64,000 nucleotides of DNA from Streptococcus hyointestinalis (GTDB taxonomy: Bacteria; Bacillota; Bacilli; Lactobacillales; Streptococcaceae). The translations under genes and the position numbers were made by a program. The notes beneath the pieces were generated by a model. It saw only the letters and a program-made list of their open reading frames with translations. It ran no database searches and was not told where the DNA came from. The stretch lies in assembly GCF_011039275.1 (NCBI RefSeq), contig NZ_JAAKGB010000001.1:868001-932000 (forward strand), read 5' to 3'. Positions 51,403 through 60,729 of the stretch are shown in pieces; within the stretch, counting starts at the first letter, position 1; the number at the start of each line of letters is the position of its first letter.

Positions 51403-52320
51403 ATGGAAAATAAAGAACTGGTCAAACCATTAACCACGCCTTCAAAAAATTCACGCTTGGAAAAGTTGGGGAAAACCATCACTTTTCTTTGCCTAGGACT
51501 TATCGTCTTTATCGTTGCGATGATTTTGGTTTTTATCGCACAAAAAGGCTTGTCAACTTTCTTTGTTGATAAGGTCAATATTTTTGAATTTCTATTTAGT
51601 GGGACATGGGAGCCAAACCGCAAATCATTTGGTGCTGCTCCGATGATTTTGGGGTCATTTATTGTCACCATTCTTTCTGCTATTGTAGCGACACCATTTG
51701 CCCTTGGTGCAGCTGTCTTTATGACAGAAATCTCTCCAAAATATGGTGCTAAGATTTTGCAGCCCGCTGTTGAGCTGTTGGTTGGTATCCCATCTGTTGT
51801 TTATGGTTTTATCGGACTACAAGTTATCGTACCTTTTGTCCGCTCTATTTTTGGAGGTACTGGGTTTGGTATCTTATCAGGGGTGTTGGTCCTCTTTGTT
51901 ATGATTTTGCCGACCGTTACCTTTATGACAGTAGATAGCCTAAAAGCTGTTCCACGTCATTATAAGGAAGCGAGTCTAGCTATGGGAGCGACACGCTGGC
52001 AAACTATTTGGCGTGTTATCCTTAATGCAGCACGTCCTGGTATCTTTACATCTATTGTCTTTGGGATGGCTCGTGCCTTTGGTGAAGCGCTATCTATTCA
52101 GATGGTTGTCGGAAACTCTGCAGTTATTCCTACCTCTCTAACAACACCTGCAGCGACACTGACCTCCGTTCTTACAATGGGAATCGGAAACACCGTTATG
52201 GGAACAGTCCAAAATAAGGTCCTCTGGTCATTGGCACTTTTTCTCTTGGTGATGAGTCTTGCCTTTAATACAGTGATAAAATTGATTACTAGGGAGGGAA
52301 AGAAAAACTATGAACGCTAA
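51403..52320 (+). CDS. pstC: Phosphate ABC transporter permease PstC
   Basis: A 305-residue permease with six TM helices. FGAAPMILGSFIVT, VELLVGIPSVVYGFIGL, and the EAA loop KEASLAMGATRWQTIWRVIL that docks the ATPase. No defects seen. It overlaps pstA by 11 nt. Confidence 0.93.
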   Translation: MENKELVKPLTTPSKNSRLEKLGKTITFLCLGLIVFIVAMILVFIAQKGLSTFFVDKVNIFEFLFSGTWEPNRKSFGAAPMILGSFIVTILSAIVATPFALGAAVFMTEISPKYGAKILQPAVELLVGIPSVVYGFIGLQVIVPFVRSIFGGTGFGILSGVLVLFVMILPTVTFMTVDSLKAVPRHYKEASLAMGATRWQTIWRVILNAARPGIFTSIVFGMARAFGEALSIQMVVGNSAVIPTSLTTPAATLTSVLTMGIGNTVMGTVQNKVLWSLALFLLVMSLAFNTVIKLITREGKKNYER

Positions 52321-53194
52321 AAAATGGGATAAAGTAGCTACGGCAACGCTTTATACGATTGCAGGTATTATCGTTCTTATTTTGGCATCTTTGCTCGTTT
52401 ATATTTTAGTACGTGGTCTACCGCATGTGTCTTGGCACTTTTTGACGGGTAAATCTTCCTCTTATCAAGCAGGTGGAGGGATTGGTATCCAGTTGTACAA
52501 CTCTTTCTTCCTCTTGGTGGTTACTTTGATTATCTCTATTCCCTTGTCATTAGGAGCGGGTGTTTATCTCTCAGAGTATGCTAAAAAGGGACGCATGACC
52601 AATTTTATTCGTACTTGTATTGCGATACTATCATCACTGCCATCTGTTGTTGTTGGTTTGTTTGGTTATTTGATTTTTGTTGTGCAGTTTGAATATGGTT
52701 TTTCTATCATTTCTGGTGCGCTATCCTTAACGGTTTTCAACCTGCCACAGATGACACGTAGTGTTGAGGATAGCTTGCGTAATGTTCACCACACACAGCG
52801 TGAAGCGGGACTCGCACTTTGTATCTCACGTTGGGAGACCGTTCTTCATGTAGTTATTCCAGAAGCGCTGCCAAGTATTGTTACTGGTATTGTGCTTGCT
52901 TCTGGGCGTATCTTTGGTGAAGCAGCTGCACTTATCTACACTGCTGGTCAGTCTGCACCAGCTCTTGACGGGTCCAACTGGAACCCACTAAGTGTTACTA
53001 GTCCAATCTCAATCTTCCGTCAAGCAGAAACCTTGTCTGTACACATTTGGAAAGTCAATAGCGAAGGAACAATTCCAGATGCGACACAAGTCTCTGCAGG
53101 AAGTGCTGCCGTTCTTTTGGTTGTTATCTTGATTTTCAACTTGTCAGCACGTACTATCGGAAAGAAACTACACAGCAAGTTAACGTCTGCGTAG
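52310..53194 (+). CDS. pstA: Phosphate ABC transporter permease PstA
   Basis: A 294-residue six-TM permease: GGIGIQLYNSFFLLVVT, LSSLPSVVVGLFGY, NLPQMTRSVEDSLRNV and ASGRIFGEAAALIYTAG. The EAA coupling loop reads REAGLALCISRWETVL, where the central Gly (ALGISRW) is practically invariant; GGT to TGT explains it. Transport coupling may be impaired if the base is real. Confidence 0.92.
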   Translation: MNAKKWDKVATATLYTIAGIIVLILASLLVYILVRGLPHVSWHFLTGKSSSYQAGGGIGIQLYNSFFLLVVTLIISIPLSLGAGVYLSEYAKKGRMTNFIRTCIAILSSLPSVVVGLFGYLIFVVQFEYGFSIISGALSLTVFNLPQMTRSVEDSLRNVHHTQREAGLALCISRWETVLHVVIPEALPSIVTGIVLASGRIFGEAAALIYTAGQSAPALDGSNWNPLSVTSPISIFRQAETLSVHIWKVNSEGTIPDATQVSAGSAAVLLVVILIFNLSARTIGKKLHSKLTSA

Positions 53195-53221
53195 AGTTAG
53201 AAAGTTTTTAAAGGAGTTTTT

Positions 53222-54025
53222 ATGGCAGATTATAATTGGAATGAGCGCCATATTATCACTATCCCTGAAGCTAAAATCACCCTTCAAACCAAAGATCTTC
53301 ATGTTTATTATGGCAATAAAGAGGCGATTAAAGGGATTGATATGCAGTTTGAAAAAAATAAAATCACTGCCCTTATCGGTCCATCTGGATGTGGTAAATC
53401 CACTTATCTTAGAAGCCTTAATCGTATGAATGATACCATTGATATTGCCCGTGTGACAGGTGAGATTCTCTATGAAGGGATTGATGTCAATGCTGCAAAT
53501 ATCAATGTCTATGAAATGCGTAAGCCTATCGGCATGATCTTTCAACGTCCAAATCCCTTTGCAAAGTCTATTTACAGAAATATCACTTTTGCTTATGAGC
53601 GTGCTGGTGTGAAGGACAAGCAATTTCTGGATGAGATTGTTGAGACTTCGCTCAAGCAAGCAGCACTGGGGGATCAGGTCACAGACGACCTTCACAAGTC
53701 AGCTTTTACTCTCTCGGGAGGTCAGCAACAGCGTCTTTGTATTGCTCGTGCCATTGCGGTAAAACCAGATATTTTGCTGATGGATGAGCCAGCGTCAGCG
53801 CTTGATCCGATTGCAACCCTGCAACTTGAAGAGACGATGTTGGAGTTGAAGAAAGACTATTCTATTATCATCGTGACGCACCATCTGCAACAAGCAGCAC
53901 GTGCTAGTGACGACACCGCATTTTTCTATCTTGGAGATTTGATTGAGTATGATAAGACCAACCATCTCTTCCAAAATGCGAAGTTACAATCTACTAGCGA
54001 CTACGTTTCAGGACACTTTGGATAG
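53222..54025 (+). CDS. pstB: Phosphate ABC transporter ATPase PstB (first copy)
   Basis: A 267-residue ATPase. Walker [23 protein letters not shown]-loop [14 protein letters not shown], signature [15 protein letters not shown], Walker [14 protein letters not shown], switch region [19 protein letters not shown]. Several unusual residues: RKPIGMIF for [17 protein letters not shown] for [22 protein letters not shown] for [14 protein letters not shown]. All fit A to C or T to G. Catalytic Lys, Glu and His remain. Confidence 0.93.
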   Translation: MADYNWNERHIITIPEAKITLQTKDLHVYYGNKEAIKGIDMQFEKNKITALIGPSGCGKSTYLRSLNRMNDTIDIARVTGEILYEGIDVNAANINVYEMRKPIGMIFQRPNPFAKSIYRNITFAYERAGVKDKQFLDEIVETSLKQAALGDQVTDDLHKSAFTLSGGQQQRLCIARAIAVKPDILLMDEPASALDPIATLQLEETMLELKKDYSIIIVTHHLQQAARASDDTAFFYLGDLIEYDKTNHLFQNAKLQSTSDYVSGHFG

Positions 54026-54033
54026 GAGCATTC

Positions 54034-54795
54034 CTGATAAAAAAGACAATTTTAGAAGTACATGATCTATCAGTTTATTTCACTAAGAAAAAAGCGCTAA
54101 ACAGTGTGTCTATCGACTTTTATCCGAATGAAATTACGGCGCTTATCGGACCATCTGGTTCTGGAAAATCAACCTTGCTGCGTGCTATTAACCGCATGCA
54201 CGACCTCAATCCAGAAGTTACTCTGACAGGTGCTGTTGATTACAATGGACATAATGTCTATAGTCCCAAAATGGATACGGTTGCTTTGCGTAAGGAAATC
54301 GGCATGGTCTTTCAACAACCTAATCCTTTCCCACTGACTATCTATGAAAATGTCGTTTACGGATTACGATTAAAGGGAATCACAGACAAGGAAATCCTTG
54401 ATCAAGCAGTAGAGACTTCCCTGCGTGGCGCTTCTATCGGGGATGAGGTGAAAGATCGTCTGCATGATTCTGCTGTTGGTCTCTCAGGCGGTCAGCAACA
54501 ACGGGTATGTATCGCAAGAGTTTTGGCTACAAGTCCTAAAATTATCCTTCTTGATGAGCCAACGTCAGCGCTTGATCCGATTTCAGCAGGAAAAATCGAA
54601 GAAACCCTTTACGACCTAAAGGATCAATACACGATGTTAATCGTTACACGATCCATGTCACAAGCCTCTCGCATTTCTGATCGCACAGGTTTCTTTTTAG
54701 ATGGAAATCTCATCGAGTATGGCAATACCAAAGAACTATTCCTCAATCCAAAACATAAAGAAACCGCAGCATACATCTCTGGTAAGTTTGGTTAA
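54034..54795 (+). CDS. pstB: Phosphate ABC transporter ATPase PstB (second copy), CTG start
   Basis: A 253-residue ATPase: [21 protein letters not shown], Walker [37 protein letters not shown], signature [15 protein letters not shown], Walker [14 protein letters not shown]. No ATG precedes the first beta strand; CTG at 54034, 5 nt after TAGGAG, is exactly where ATG belongs. GTG at 54106 is the next plausible start but would drop the N-terminal strands. [10 protein letters not shown] for ASIWDEVKDR and NRMHDLNPE for NRMNDLNPE again fit T to G and A to C. Confidence 0.9.
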   Translation: MIKKTILEVHDLSVYFTKKKALNSVSIDFYPNEITALIGPSGSGKSTLLRAINRMHDLNPEVTLTGAVDYNGHNVYSPKMDTVALRKEIGMVFQQPNPFPLTIYENVVYGLRLKGITDKEILDQAVETSLRGASIGDEVKDRLHDSAVGLSGGQQQRVCIARVLATSPKIILLDEPTSALDPISAGKIEETLYDLKDQYTMLIVTRSMSQASRISDRTGFFLDGNLIEYGNTKELFLNPKHKETAAYISGKFG

Positions 54796-54819
54796 TAAAA
54801 ATAAAAGGAAAATAAAAGT

Positions 54820-55476
54820 ATGATGTTACGTTCAAAATTCGAAGAAGAATTAGAAGAAATATACAACCAGTTCTACGCAATGGGAACTGAGGTCGTTGGA
54901 CAACTCAACAAAGCTGTCCGTTCCTTTGTCACACACGATCGTGACTTGGCAAGAGAAGTCATCGAAGACGATGAAGTGGTCAATGAGTTTGAATCAAAAC
55001 TAGAAAAGAAATCTCTTGAAATCATCGCCCTACAACAGCCTGTTTCACAAGATTTACGCACAGTTATCACCGTTTTAAAAGCGTCTAGTGATGTGGAGCG
55101 TATGGGAGACCATGCAGCGTCTATCGCAAAAGCTACTATTCGCCTGAAAGGTGAAGCGCGTATCGAGGTTGTTGAAAAGCAAATTAGTGAGATGGGAAAA
55201 GCCGTCAAGCATATGCTTGAAGAAGCGTTTGAAGCTTATATCAATCTCGACAGCAATCGTGCCTATGAAATTGCCGCTTCAGATGAAAAGATTGACGATT
55301 ATTTCCGTGATATTCAAAATCTCGCTATCGAAGAAATCAAGAAACAACCAGACGCTGTCTTTGCTGGTAAAGCATACTTCCAAGTCATCATGTTCTTGGA
55401 GCGCATTGGTGACGATGCTCGCAATATCTGTGAGTGGATTGTCTACCTTGAGACAGGAAAAATCGTTGAAATGTAA
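54820..55476 (+). CDS. phoU: Phosphate transport regulator PhoU
   Basis: A 218-residue two-repeat helical-bundle protein that restrains Pst uptake and phosphate signalling. Metal-binding E/D-xxxD motifs: DVERMGDHAASIAK in repeat one and ERIGDDARNICEW in repeat two. The latter is normally ERIGDYARNI; TAT to GAT is the simplest change. Last gene of pstSCABB-phoU. Confidence 0.93.
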   Translation: MMLRSKFEEELEEIYNQFYAMGTEVVGQLNKAVRSFVTHDRDLAREVIEDDEVVNEFESKLEKKSLEIIALQQPVSQDLRTVITVLKASSDVERMGDHAASIAKATIRLKGEARIEVVEKQISEMGKAVKHMLEEAFEAYINLDSNRAYEIAASDEKIDDYFRDIQNLAIEEIKKQPDAVFAGKAYFQVIMFLERIGDDARNICEWIVYLETGKIVEM

Positions 55477-55492
55477 GGCGTCTAAAGCCCTT

Positions 55493-55522
55493 ATCTACCT
55501 CTTAAAACGAGGTAGATTTTTT
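55493..55522 (+). terminator. Terminator of the pst-phoU operon
   Basis: ATCTACCTC-TTAAAAC-GAGGTAGATTTTTT stem-loop with T tail, 16 nt after phoU. Confidence 0.92.
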
Positions 55523-55579
55523 AATTTCTAGCTAATCATTCCTCAGAGATAACTAGCTCTAGCATTCTTCTTTGTTTTG

Positions 55580-55588
55580 TGCTATAAT
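55580..55588 (+). promoter_or_regulatory. Extended -10 promoter of pepN
   Basis: TGCTATAAT, about 95 nt before the pepN ATG. A hairpin AGATAGCTTATGAGCTATCT follows in the leader at about 55621-55640. Confidence 0.55.
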
Positions 55589-55682
55589 ACGGTCTTGAGA
55601 GTTGCATTTTTACGATATGAGATAGCTTATGAGCTATCTTGACTTATAATTTTAACATATTGCGAAATTAGTGAGGAAAATC

Positions 55683-58226
55683 ATGCAAGTTGAGCATTTT
55701 GTAAACACTTTTGTTCCAGAAAATTACAATCTCTTTTTGGATATTAGTCGAAAAGACAAGGTTTTTACAGGTAATGTTGCGATAAATGGTGAAGCTCTGG
55801 ATAATAAAATCTCGCTTCATCAAGAAGCATTAGCTATTCATTCGATTTTATTGGACAATCAAGAGTTGTCTTTTGAAATGGACGATGCTAATGAAGCTGT
55901 TCATATTGCGTTGCCAGAGACAGGAAGCATGACACTGGTCATCGAGTTTTCTGGTAAGATTACAGACAATATGACAGGGATTTATCCGTCTTATTATACA
56001 CTTGATGGTGTAACTAAGGAAATTATCTCAACTCAATTTGAGAGTCATTTTGCTAGAGAGGCATTTCCATGTGTTGACGAGCCAGAAGCAAAAGCAACTT
56101 TTGATTTGAGTTTGAAATTCGACGAAGAAGAGGGCGATTTGGCTCTTTCCAACATGCCTGAGGTCGACGTCGAGCGCAGAAAAGAAACGGGTCTTTGGAC
56201 CTTTGAGACGACACCTCGCATGTCGTCTTACCTCCTAGCGTTTGCTTTTGGCTCTTTACACGGTATAACAACCAAGACTAAGAACGGCACTTTGGTTGGT
56301 TCTTATGCGACACGTGCTCACCAAGTACAGGAGCTCACTTTCTCACTTGATATTGCAAAGCGTGTGATTGAGTTTTACGAAGACTATTTTGGTGTTCACT
56401 ATCCTATTCCTCAGTCGCTTCATGTGGCAATTCCAGACTTTTCAGCTGGGGCTATGGAAAACTGGGGCTTGGTGACTTATCGTGAAGTTTACCTTTTGGT
56501 AGATGACAATTCAACCGTGTCTAGTCGCCAGCAAGTCGCACTGGTTGTTGCTCACGAAGTTGCTCACCAATGGTTTGGTAACTTAGTCACTATGAAGTGG
56601 TGGGATGACCTCTGGCTCAATGAATCCTTTGCCCATATGATGGAATATGTTGCTATTGACGCTATTGAGCCAAGCTGGAATATTTTTGAAGACTTCCAAA
56701 CAAGCGGTGTGCCTCTAGCACTTAAACGTGATGCGACCGCTGGAGTGCAGTCTGTCCATGTCGAGGTCAACCCTCCTGACGAGATTAACACTTTATTTGA
56801 CCCTGCCATTGTCTACGCCAAAGGAAGTCGCCTTCTGCACATGCTTCGCCGCTGGTTAGGTGATGAGGCTTTTGCTAAGGGATTGAAAGCTTACTTTGAA
56901 AAGCACCAATATGGCAATACTGTAGGACATCAGTTGTGGGACGCTTTGTCACAAGCTTCTGGCAAAGATGTCGCAGCCTTTATGGACTCTTGGCTAGAGC
57001 AGCCAGGCTATCCTGTTGTGACGGTTAGTGTCGAAGATGATGTCTTGACGATTGCACAAAAGCAGTTCTTCATCGGTGAAGAAGATGACAAGAACCGTCT
57101 ATGGCAAATCCCGCTAAACCGCAATTGGCAAGGCTTGCCTGATATTCTCACAGAAGAGAGTATCTCCATTCCAAACTACAGCGCACTTTCTCCGCAAAAC
57201 GATGGTGCCCTTCGTCTCAATACAGGAAACACAGCGCACTACGTCACAGAGTATACAGGCGAGTTGTTAGATAGTCTCCTAGCAGAGCTGCAAGGTTTGG
57301 ACAATATCTCTAAACTCCAAATCATCCAAGAACGTCGTCTCTTGGCTGAAAGTGGACGTATCTCTTATGCGAGTCTAGTACCTTTAATCGCGAGTCTCAA
57401 GCATGAAACGTCTTACTTGGTGACAGCTGCTATTAAGCAAGTTATTGATGGATTGAAGCTTTTTGTGACAGAAAACTCAGATGAAGAAGTAGCCTTTAAA
57501 GAGCTTGTCGCATTGATTAGCAGAGAAAACTATGAGCGCCTTGGCTTTGAAAAACATGCGGGTGAGAGCGATGAGGACGAAATGGTGCGTCAGCTAACGC
57601 TTGCCCATATGATTTTTGCAGGTGACAGCACATCTACTACAAAGGCTAGTCAGATTTTTGCGGAATATGAAAGCCATTTGGTTGATATTCCAGCGGCTGT
57701 ACGTTCTTTGGTACTGATCAATCAAATGCAGACAGCTGAGACAAAAGACTTGGTGGACCATTACCTTAGCTTATATGCGTCAGCGACAGACGGTTCTTTC
57801 CAACGTCAGTTGGCACAGGCTTTATCAAGAACGACAAATACAGAACATCTCAACCTTTTTCTCCGCACATGGAAAGATAAGACGATTGTGAAACCACAAG
57901 ATTTGGCTATGAGTTGGTACCTGTCATTCTTATCCAATGATTTCACACAAGAAGCAGCTTGGCAATGGGCGCAAGAAAACTGGGATTGGATTAAGGCAGC
58001 ACTTGGTGGCGATATGAGCTTTGATAAGTTTGTCATCTATCCTGCCAATAAATTTAACACACCTAAACGTCTAGAAGAGTTCAAAGCTTTCTTTGAACCA
58101 CAGTTGGGTGATATGGCGATTAACCGCATGATTTCTATGGGAATCAAGGAAATCTCAGCACGTATTTCTCTGATTCAGTCGGATAAGGAAGCTGTTATTG
58201 CAGCCATCAAAACAACTATTGCCTAG
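55683..58226 (+). CDS. pepN: Aminopeptidase N (lysyl aminopeptidase) PepN
   Basis: A cytosolic M1 zinc aminopeptidase of 847 residues that trims peptides imported for nutrition. Motifs: substrate-binding GAMENWGLVTYRE, zinc site VVAHEVAHQWFGNLVTMKWW with the third ligand in LWLNESFAH, and the catalytic Tyr in DPAIVYAKGS; the ERAP1-like C-terminal domain is complete. NESFAHMMEY for NESFANMMEY, RDATAGVQSV for RDATDGVQSV and VNPPDEINT for V-x-H-PDEINT each fit A to C. ATG 55683 has GAGGAAAA; an upstream GTG is less likely. Confidence 0.95.
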   Translation: MQVEHFVNTFVPENYNLFLDISRKDKVFTGNVAINGEALDNKISLHQEALAIHSILLDNQELSFEMDDANEAVHIALPETGSMTLVIEFSGKITDNMTGIYPSYYTLDGVTKEIISTQFESHFAREAFPCVDEPEAKATFDLSLKFDEEEGDLALSNMPEVDVERRKETGLWTFETTPRMSSYLLAFAFGSLHGITTKTKNGTLVGSYATRAHQVQELTFSLDIAKRVIEFYEDYFGVHYPIPQSLHVAIPDFSAGAMENWGLVTYREVYLLVDDNSTVSSRQQVALVVAHEVAHQWFGNLVTMKWWDDLWLNESFAHMMEYVAIDAIEPSWNIFEDFQTSGVPLALKRDATAGVQSVHVEVNPPDEINTLFDPAIVYAKGSRLLHMLRRWLGDEAFAKGLKAYFEKHQYGNTVGHQLWDALSQASGKDVAAFMDSWLEQPGYPVVTVSVEDDVLTIAQKQFFIGEEDDKNRLWQIPLNRNWQGLPDILTEESISIPNYSALSPQNDGALRLNTGNTAHYVTEYTGELLDSLLAELQGLDNISKLQIIQERRLLAESGRISYASLVPLIASLKHETSYLVTAAIKQVIDGLKLFVTENSDEEVAFKELVALISRENYERLGFEKHAGESDEDEMVRQLTLAHMIFAGDSTSTTKASQIFAEYESHLVDIPAAVRSLVLINQMQTAETKDLVDHYLSLYASATDGSFQRQLAQALSRTTNTEHLNLFLRTWKDKTIVKPQDLAMSWYLSFLSNDFTQEAAWQWAQENWDWIKAALGGDMSFDKFVIYPANKFNTPKRLEEFKAFFEPQLGDMAINRMISMGIKEISARISLIQSDKEAVIAAIKTTIA

Positions 58227-58228
58227 TG

Positions 58229-58258
58229 AAAAAACCTGCGACAAAGTCGTGGGTTTTT
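58229..58258 (+). terminator. Terminator of pepN
   Basis: AAAAACCTGCGAC-AAA-GTCGTGGGTTTTT stem-loop directly after the stop. Its T run merges with the next promoter's TGC extension. Confidence 0.85.
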
Positions 58259-58266
58259 GCTATAAT
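58258..58266 (+). promoter_or_regulatory. Extended -10 promoter of ciaRH
   Basis: TGCTATAAT overlaps the 3' end of the pepN terminator, about 92 nt before ciaR. Confidence 0.55.
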
Positions 58267-58281
58267 TTAGATGATATTAAG
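58265..58281 (+). promoter_or_regulatory. Candidate CiaR-binding direct repeat
   Basis: ATTTAG-atgat-ATTAAG matches the CiaR site NTTAAG-N5-WTTAAG in all but one base and lies at the ciaRH promoter. Autoregulation is known for this system; the site itself is inferred. Confidence 0.35.
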
Positions 58282-58358
58282 TTTTCTGTGGTATTTTATG
58301 GTCAAATAGATTGATTGTAAAGACGCTTGTCGTTACATACTCTTAGAAGGGGACAGCT

Positions 58359-59072
58359 ATGATTAAGATTTTATTGATTGAAGATGACCTAAGTCTATCC
58401 AACTCTGTGTTTGATTTCTTGGATGACTTTGCCGATGTTATGCAGGTATTTGACGGTGAGGAAGGTTTGTACGAGGCGGAAAGCGGTATTTATGACCTTA
58501 TCTTGCTGGATTTGATGTTACCAGAAGAAAATGGTTTTCAAGTGTTGAAAGAGCTTCGTGAAAAGGGCAATACAACTCCCGTTTTGATTATGACTGCTAA
58601 GGAAGGGCTAGATGATAAAGGGCATGGCTTTGAGTTAGGAGCTGATGATTATCTGACGAAGCCTTTCTATCTTGAAGAATTAAAAATGCGTATCCAAGCC
58701 CTTTTGAAACGCTCTGGCAAGCTAACCAACCATCATTTGGTGTATGGAGATGTGACTGTAGACACTTCGACCAACCCGACAACTGTCGGTGATAAGACGG
58801 TTGAATTGCTAGGAAAAGAGTTTGACTTACTGGTTTATTTCCTACAGAATCAGAACGTTATTCTCCCTAAATCACAGATTTTTGACCGCATTTGGGGATT
58901 TGACAGTGACACGACGATCTCTGTAGTTGAGGTTTACGTCTCAAAAATCCGAAAAAAACTAAAAGGAACACCATTTGTCGATAATTTACAGACATTGCGT
59001 AGTGTGGGGTACATTCTAAAAAATGCTGAAGAGCCATCATGTCAAGAGAGTCTTATCTTCTGCAGGATTTGA
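58359..59072 (+). CDS. ciaR: Response regulator CiaR, stop codon apparently lost
   Basis: An OmpR-family regulator. Receiver: [20 protein letters not shown], phospho-Asp in [19 protein letters not shown], switch [10 protein letters not shown], Lys in [14 protein letters not shown]. The winged helix contains [17 protein letters not shown] and [12 protein letters not shown], and ends [12 protein letters not shown]. CiaR is normally 224 residues; here codon 225 is GAG (59031-59033) instead of a stop, adding 13 unrelated residues. TAG to GAG is a T to G change. It regulates competence, envelope-stress and small-RNA genes in related species. Confidence 0.93.
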   Translation: MIKILLIEDDLSLSNSVFDFLDDFADVMQVFDGEEGLYEAESGIYDLILLDLMLPEENGFQVLKELREKGNTTPVLIMTAKEGLDDKGHGFELGADDYLTKPFYLEELKMRIQALLKRSGKLTNHHLVYGDVTVDTSTNPTTVGDKTVELLGKEFDLLVYFLQNQNVILPKSQIFDRIWGFDSDTTISVVEVYVSKIRKKLKGTPFVDNLQTLRSVGYILKNAEEPSCQESLIFCRI

Positions 59073-60354
59073 ACATTTTTTCCATTTTTTCACTGTTTTT
59101 TCAGGGATTTTCATCATTATGACAACCCTGCTTTTGCAAGTCATGCGAACAGGTCTCTATGCTTCGCCAGATAGCAGCTTAACAGCTATCGCCAAGAACG
59201 CAGACCAGTATGTCGCCCTTGCTATGGCGAGGACGATTACAGTGACAGAAACCGATAGCAGCGATGGTGACACTGACACCACTTATGAGCCTAAAGTTTC
59301 TATCGCCAAAGTTTCTCCCAACATCGACCTTATCCTTTTTGATAAAAAGGGAAATCGTCTGACGGAAAATACTAGCTTTTCAAAACTTCAGAATTTAGAC
59401 GTTGACGTTAGAAAGCGTGGAACGATTATTTCAGCGACGGTGCCTAGTCTTTTTGGTCAGGAAAATGAGCATTATCACTACATTACCGTCAAGGTGTATG
59501 ATAATAACTATCCTAATGTCAGATACATGACCATCGCTGTCAATGTCGCGCAGCTCGTCGCAGCCAACGAGCGCTATGAACGTATCATCATCACGCTCAT
59601 GGTGATTTTCTGGATTGTCTCTATTGGAGCGAGTATCTATCTTGCCATGTGGACAAGAAAGCCGATCATTGAAAGCTACGAAAAGCAGAAGAGCTTTGTT
59701 GAAAATGCCAGCCATGAACTGAGGACGCCTCTGTCCGTTTTGCAGAATCGCTTAGAGGTGTTATTACGAAAACCCAACGAGACGATTTTGGATAATTTTG
59801 AAAATCTCGCCTCAAGTTTAGAAGAAGTCCGCAATATGCGTCTTCTGACGACCAATTTATTAAATCTAGCGAGACGAGATGATGGTATCAAGCCTGAGTT
59901 GACGCAGATTACACCAGAGGAGATTGAGACTATTTTCGAAAATTATATCCTTATCGCTGAAGAAAGTGGCAAGCAATTCAACTCTGAAAATCTTGTGGCT
60001 CGTCCCTTTAGAAGTGACCGCACGCTGTTAAAACAAGTTATGACCATTCTCTTTGACACTGCCATGAAGTATACGGGAGATGATGGGGTGATTGATTTTA
60101 CCGTCAAGACCAATGATCGTACTTTGATACTGTCTGTTTCAGATAATGGTTATGGCATTAGCGATGCCGATAAAAAGAAGATATTTGACCGCTTTTATCG
60201 TGTGGATAAGGCGAGAACACGTCAGCAAGGTGGTTTTGGTTTAGGGTTATCCCTAGCGCCGCAAATCGTTAGATCTCTAAAGGGCTCTATCACTGTCAGA
60301 GACAATACCCCGCAAGGTACCATCTTTGAAGTGAAGTTGCCAATCAATAGATAA
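59023..60354 (+). CDS. ciaH: Sensor histidine kinase CiaH
   Basis: A 443-residue membrane kinase. TM1 at about 20-43 ([19 protein letters not shown]), an extracellular sensor, TM2 at about 187-210, H-box [22 protein letters not shown]1 [28 protein letters not shown]2 [10 protein letters not shown]. The N-box reads LFDTAMKYT where LFDNAIKYT is expected: the ATP/Mg-binding Asn is Thr (AAT to ACT), which would abolish kinase activity if real. ATG lies inside the ciaR end (8 nt before its normal stop). Confidence 0.93.
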   Translation: MLKSHHVKRVLSSAGFEHFFHFFTVFSGIFIIMTTLLLQVMRTGLYASPDSSLTAIAKNADQYVALAMARTITVTETDSSDGDTDTTYEPKVSIAKVSPNIDLILFDKKGNRLTENTSFSKLQNLDVDVRKRGTIISATVPSLFGQENEHYHYITVKVYDNNYPNVRYMTIAVNVAQLVAANERYERIIITLMVIFWIVSIGASIYLAMWTRKPIIESYEKQKSFVENASHELRTPLSVLQNRLEVLLRKPNETILDNFENLASSLEEVRNMRLLTTNLLNLARRDDGIKPELTQITPEEIETIFENYILIAEESGKQFNSENLVARPFRSDRTLLKQVMTILFDTAMKYTGDDGVIDFTVKTNDRTLILSVSDNGYGISDADKKKIFDRFYRVDKARTRQQGGFGLGLSLAPQIVRSLKGSITVRDNTPQGTIFEVKLPINR

Positions 60355-60356
60355 AC

Positions 60357-60387
60357 AAAAGGAACATCTTCTAGGATGTTCCTTTTT
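60357..60387 (+). terminator. Terminator of ciaRH
   Basis: AAAAGGAACATC-TTCTA-GGATGTTCCTTTTT stem-loop right after ciaH. Confidence 0.9.
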
Positions 60388-60395
60388 AGGGTACT

Positions 60396-60420
60396 AAAAA
60401 AGCTGGTAGACCAGCTTTCA
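60396..60420 (-). terminator. Terminator of rpsT
   Basis: On the minus strand, AAAGCTGGT-CT-ACCAGCTTTTTT follows the rpsT stop at once. Confidence 0.85.
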
Positions 60421-60424
60421 AAAA

Positions 60425-60661
60425 TTAGTTTGCTAATTTTGCTGCAAGACGAGCTTTATCACGGCTTGCTTTGTTTTTATGAATCAAACCTTTTGATTTT
60501 GCTTTGTCAATGCTAGAAGAAGCAGCACGGAAAAGTTCTTCACTTGGGTTCGCTTCAAAAGCTTTGATTGCAGAACGCATAGCTGATTTTTGAGCTGAGT
60601 TCTTTGCGTTTTGTTTAACGTTAAGTTCAGCACGTTTAATAGCTGATTTGATGTTTGCCAA
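60425..60661 (-). CDS. rpsT: 30S ribosomal protein S20
   Basis: A 78-residue helical 16S-rRNA-binding protein: [28 protein letters not shown] at the N terminus, later [42 protein letters not shown]. The start is TTG after GGAGGTAAAGACA; an upstream in-frame ATG falls on the RBS itself. UUG starts are known for rpsT in other bacteria. Complete and apparently undamaged. Confidence 0.93.
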   Translation of the reverse strand: MANIKSAIKRAELNVKQNAKNSAQKSAMRSAIKAFEANPSEELFRAASSSIDKAKSKGLIHKNKASRDKARLAAKLAN

Positions 60662-60729
60662 TGTCTTTACCTCCATATTGATTTAACTATCCCATTATAT
60701 CGCAATAATTCGTATTTGACAAGCCCTTA

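Noticed and set aside
53180..53695. 171-residue minus-strand ORF opposite pstB
   Set aside because: Opposite a well-conserved ATPase, with no RBS; treated as a shadow.
55611..55650. Hairpin in the pepN leader as a riboswitch
   Set aside because: It is a short simple stem with no recognised aptamer features and no terminator partner.
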